Below the pieces are notes generated by a model, which was not told where the DNA came from, did not search any database, and saw only the letters and a list, made by a program, of their open reading frames with translations. From Paracyclopina nana (Eukaryota > Arthropoda > Copepoda > Cyclopoida > Cyclopettidae): a stretch of DNA of 64,000 nt. Position numbers and translations under genes: made by a program. The DNA lies in contig JAGUCH010000009.1 of assembly GCA_019096065.1 (NCBI GenBank), positions 2,428,001-2,492,000 of the forward strand, read 5' to 3'. The stretch's first letter is position 1; each line of letters starts with the position of its first letter. This document shows positions 60,771 to 64,000 of this stretch, piece after piece.

Positions 60771-63240
60771 GAAGGGTTGTCGTGTCCTCACGACGGGGGC
60801 CCACGGTCCGTTGTCTGGGCGTAGCAGGCCGAACCGGGGAGATCGGTGGGGCCGGTGAAACCGCGACTTCCGGGAACGGCTTGAGCGGAGTGGACGTGGC
60901 AGAGGGCACCGTAGGCACTGTAGCTGCCGGTAGCACGGTCATCAGGTAATTATGCATGGACTCGTTTTGCCGGGCCAGCACGTCCACCTGGGCCTGCAGG
61001 TTTTTGTAGACCGAGTCCTGTTCTTGGGAGAGGGCCTCTCGCAGCCGCTGGCGAAATCCACGTCTAGTGCGGGGCGCGGCCTCATCCTCTTCCACGCCCG
61101 CGGCGCCGGCTGCGGCCGTCGCATACTTGGGCGGTGCGTCCTCCTCGTCGTCGTCGTCGTCGGAGCTGCCCAGGTTGGCCAGGCGGAATGCTTGGGTGGT
61201 CCCACCCCCGGGGTGGCGGCGTCCTCGGCGAGAGGGCCGTTCATCATCGCTGTCGCCCCCGGGGAACAGGATCTGATCCTGCCCTAGGTTGGTCACCATC
61301 CTCCACGGCATCTCCACCATCAGGAACGCCGTGTGCCAGATTGCCAACAACATCCACCACCCGAAGCCGCGTCGTCGGTAGAGGATGATCATACGGAGTA
61401 GGGCTCCCAGGATCAACTTCAGGAGGCCCACGGTGATGAGGAACCCAGTGAAGTACGAGTAGTACTTCCCCACCGAACTGAAGAAGGGAATGATCGCACT
61501 CCCCACGTGGTCCACCATTTGGTCAATGTCCTCCTGGGACCAGAAGGTGGTAGAGCGGCTACCCGTAATCAGGAGTTGTGGAGGACGTTGCTGGTGATCG
61601 TGTTGACCACCGCCTCCCGGCTGCTGAAGAGGTGGAGGTACAAAATGTGGTTGGCCCGTTGCTCCGCAGAGAACACGCCACCACCCAATCCGCGGCTAAT
61701 GTCGTACTGATGGCTGCGCGGAGCGGCGTCGGACATCGGATTGAGCTGGGATGGAGCGATGCAAGCGTGGATCTGGGGCGTGGCGCACATCCATTGATTG
61801 TGTATGCGCCACTTGATGGGCGTGATCGAGTCGCACGGGACCACGCTCGGCCGGTCGGTCAAGATAAACGACAGCGGGTCCGCAAACCGGGTCTCGTTGT
61901 TGACCAGCACGGGGATTTCCTGGGTGCAATTGTCGATGGACCGGGTGACCGCCTGTACAGGGTAGCAGGACGTCACGTAGGCCACGGCCCCCGCCCTCGT
62001 GACGAGATGGCCGGGTCCGTGGCTGTCCAGGGTGGCGTATGACGATGATCCGGAGGCCATGCTCTGCAACTTGGAGTGTAAGATTGCGCGCTCATTTTTG
62101 CAAATCAGTTCTTGTAAGAATTTAAACCGATCCTGAATGTGCAGCGCATGTTGTGAGTGTACAACGCGAGCTGCGTCTGGATGTTCGCTCCGTCCATGTC
62201 CTCTGGGTGCAGGTACTTGGCTTGCAGGGGCCCTTCCCCGGGCCCCACCAAGAGGATGGCAAAGTCCCTCAGCTGGGTGGTGAACAGCTTCCGCTGACAC
62301 ATGGATTGTACTCCTTTGAGGACGAACCCCGCGAACCTTGACTCCTCCTCATGGGCTAGCAGGAGGAGATCGCCAAGATGTCCAGCTCCTCCCATGAGGC
62401 TGGTGGCGTTCCGGTGAGGATAGAGCACGGCAGGCCCTCGATACACCTCACTAAGCTCGTCCTCGCAGCGAGGTGACTTCCGCTTGGGCCACACAATAGT
62501 ACCTTCCGCATCGTCTTGCACGATGAGGTCCTGGAAATTCGCCGTCAAGTGGTTGGAGAACACCACCCGCCCGTTGGCCGTATTCAGCTTCCCGTAAATT
62601 GGCTCTACCAGCGCATGGATGGTGGTGGTCTCGTATGATTTGTAGAACGTGACACCTCCGCTGGTGAAAGTGGTGGTGGTGCACTTGTGGTCCTTATCCA
62701 ATCCTCCTTTGGAGAAATAAGAGAGCGAGGTCGGATTATTGAGAGCTACCTCCACCTTCTTGTTCTCCACTATCAGGTAATGCTTCTCCGCGGCCTCCCG
62801 ACACGCTTGTGGGGTTACCAAGTAGGGCCGGTTGACATCAGTCATTTGACTGCCATAACTGATGCTATCGTATCCACATCTTGTCACTTGTCGGGACAAA
62901 TGCACCCTGCACCGGAAGGCCTTGATCGAGAGGGTCGACGCGGTCTGGAGCACCTGGACTGTGATATTGACGGGGGCCTGATATGCGCTCCGAATGTCCT
63001 CGCAGAGCTCTGGCTGACTCAGGTCGATGGCTTCGTGGATGGCATCGGGTGCGCGCAGTCGTAGGTGGTGAATGACGTGACCTTTGCGTCCGGGGTGTAA
63101 AGATCGGCGCCGCGGCTTAGGGGTGACGTCCCCGGGACCACGGCCGCCTGGGCCAGTTCACTGAACAGGATCCAGTAGGCATACACAAAGAAGGCCATCA
63201 AGTACATAGAGGGCCAAAGAAAGCAGCTTACTGGCGTCAT
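60766..63240 (-). pseudogene. Retroelement envelope-like glycoprotein gene, frameshifted
   Basis: Four overlapping minus-strand open segments form one envelope-like product, with frame changes near 63045, 62120 and 61580, so as given it cannot make a full protein. In order: a hydrophobic signal-like N-terminus (63240 on), a YDC motif soon after, a Cys-rich ectodomain with a CRVHL...RCGYDS pattern and NxT/S sites, then a hydrophobic membrane region at about 61500-61300. A long cytoplasmic tail follows, with an acidic run, a PPKY motif and a predicted coiled coil. The YDC and Cys layout reminds me of glycoproteins of the Chuviridae, known to be captured by arthropod LTR elements; this is recollection, not an alignment. 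Errantivirus-type or other captured envelopes remain possible. Sequencing error in GC-rich DNA could explain one or more shifts. Confidence 0.6.
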
Positions 63241-63452
63241 GATTTGTTGATTTGTGGGTTATGAGTTTGTATGGTCGCAAATTAGATTAGCACTGGTACT
63301 CAGAACTGGAAGAGAGGAATAGTAAATTATTGAGCTGTCATAATTTTGCGGCCAGAATGCGAAAGTTTTGAAGTTTTACTGTTTTTGCTGTTTTTGCGTG
63401 CGCGCGTGTTGCCACCCCCCCAAACTTTTGTATGAGGGCAGCAATATGCGCA

Positions 63453-64000
63453 TTAATCAAATACATTATCAGAATTCGGTGTTGATATGGTAGAATTTTG
63501 CCCTTGTGATGATGATGATGATGTTTGTGATCGCGACGCTTCTGGGATGGTTGATGGTATTGACGGTCTTATTGGTGGTGGCCGCGGTTCTAGCGGTGGC
63601 AGCAGATACCTCGTTGTTTCAGGCAGAGCTTGTGCGGTTGGTGCTTGTTGCAGGGGCAGCAGTGCATCGTCGCGACTTGCTTGCTTGTCGCCGCTTCTCG
63701 TTCTGGAGCGCGAGGTCTCTGCGAGCTTGTCTTGGCCTCCTAATATTTGCTGTGAATATTCCTGCAACATTTCTGCTGCCGTTCTTCTTTTCCTCGGTGG
63801 TGGCCGAGGTGTTGGTGATGGCGGCGGCGAGTTGTGGCCGTAATCATCGGGTGAGATTTGGTCCTGCTGCTCACCTCCGTTCGGAGGGGTGTCATTATCG
63901 TCCTGTGACATGTGTTCAAACATGGTGCAGTCATATTCTGGAATGGTTGGATCGTCGTTGAATGGCGGAATAGTGTCATCCTTCGCATGTGGGAATCCAT
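63453..64000 (-). CDS. C-terminal tail of upstream retroelement ORF (pol-like), partial
   Basis: Open from the window edge through to TGA/TAA at about 63453; the in-frame ATG at 63923 is probably internal. The visible 180 residues are low-complexity: acidic with Asp/Glu runs, then Pro/Arg-rich (PPPSPTPRPPPRKRR), then Ser/Gln-rich, without an enzymatic motif. Position directly upstream of an envelope-like gene suggests the end of a polyprotein, but no catalytic residue is in view to prove it. Long plus-strand ORFs over the same bases are shadows. Confidence 0.5.
   Translation of the reverse strand, partial: GFPHAKDDTIPPFNDDPTIPEYDCTMFEHMSQDDNDTPPNGGEQQDQISPDDYGHNSPPPSPTPRPPPRKRRTAAEMLQEYSQQILGGQDKLAETSRSRTRSGDKQASRDDALLPLQQAPTAQALPETTRYLLPPLEPRPPPIRPSIPSTIPEASRSQTSSSSSQGQNSTISTPNSDNVFD

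Larger units (their letters stand above)
60563..64000 (-). mobile_element. LTR retroelement with envelope-like gene, 3' part, cut by right edge
   Basis: In element order (minus strand): tail of an ORF open at the window edge (64000-63453), envelope-like gene (63240-60766), polypurine tract (60770-60758), 3' LTR (60757-60563). GC content is clearly higher than in flanking host DNA. The short 195-bp LTR and third-ORF envelope fit BEL/Pao or Gypsy/errantivirus-type elements. Gag, protease, reverse transcriptase, RNase H, integrase and the 5' LTR lie outside, so the family cannot be fixed. Confidence 0.8.

Noticed and set aside
63487..63961. Plus-strand ORFs of 118 and 151 codons at the right edge
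   Set aside because: Opposite strand of the retroelement tail; Val/Leu/Ala strings come from reading Pro/Asp/Ser codons backwards.

Overview
The window is animal nuclear DNA, most likely from an arthropod (probably an insect). The genes have GT-AG introns, mostly 50-65 bp, and a compact gene-dense left end. They are clear orthologues of conserved animal genes, and the right edge holds a retroelement with an envelope-like gene. I cannot name the species from sequence alone. I assembled exon models by hand from splice signals, reading-frame phase and recalled family conservation; no alignment was run.

Layout. 1-672 (-): 5' part of an unrecognised multi-exon gene running off the left edge. 836-6899 (-): complete ARFGEF/BIG-type Arf exchange factor (Sec7 domain) in 8 coding exons. 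7930-8232 (+): small single-pass membrane protein. 8283-10250 (-): IK/RED splicing factor in 4 coding exons, the first only 7 coding nt. 10856-13766 (+): ArfGAP2/3 in 8 exons, the last only 18 nt. 13767-30421: a large regulatory-looking block containing a candidate non-coding first exon (about 17023-17185), many TAATTA-type homeodomain sites and CTCF-like motifs. 30429-32067 (+): LIM-only (LMO/Beadex-type) gene. 32068-43027: long non-coding interval. 43028-46200 and 46551-49911 (+): two intact tandem paralogues of a HELB-type SF1B DNA helicase with the same exon structure. 53170-59593 (+): AEBP2/Jing-type PRC2 cofactor whose first exon lies at the edge of a CpG-rich block. 60563-64000 (-): 3' end of an LTR retroelement (3' LTR, polypurine tract, frameshifted envelope-like gene, tail of the upstream ORF), cut by the right edge.

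Four short non-autonomous DNA transposons can be delimited by terminal inverted repeats and target duplications: 2950-3790 (10-bp duplication, inside ARFGEF intron 4), 7047-7480 (hAT-like, 8-bp duplication), 15360-15748 (TA) and 35877-36313 (TTA). I saw no bacterial features, CRISPR arrays, rRNA or convincing tRNA genes.

Functionally, the left 14 kb groups an Arf GEF and an Arf GAP (opposite sides of the Golgi Arf cycle) around a spliceosomal protein. The middle is a developmental transcription-cofactor locus with a large non-coding domain. The right holds a replication-stress helicase pair and a Polycomb cofactor.
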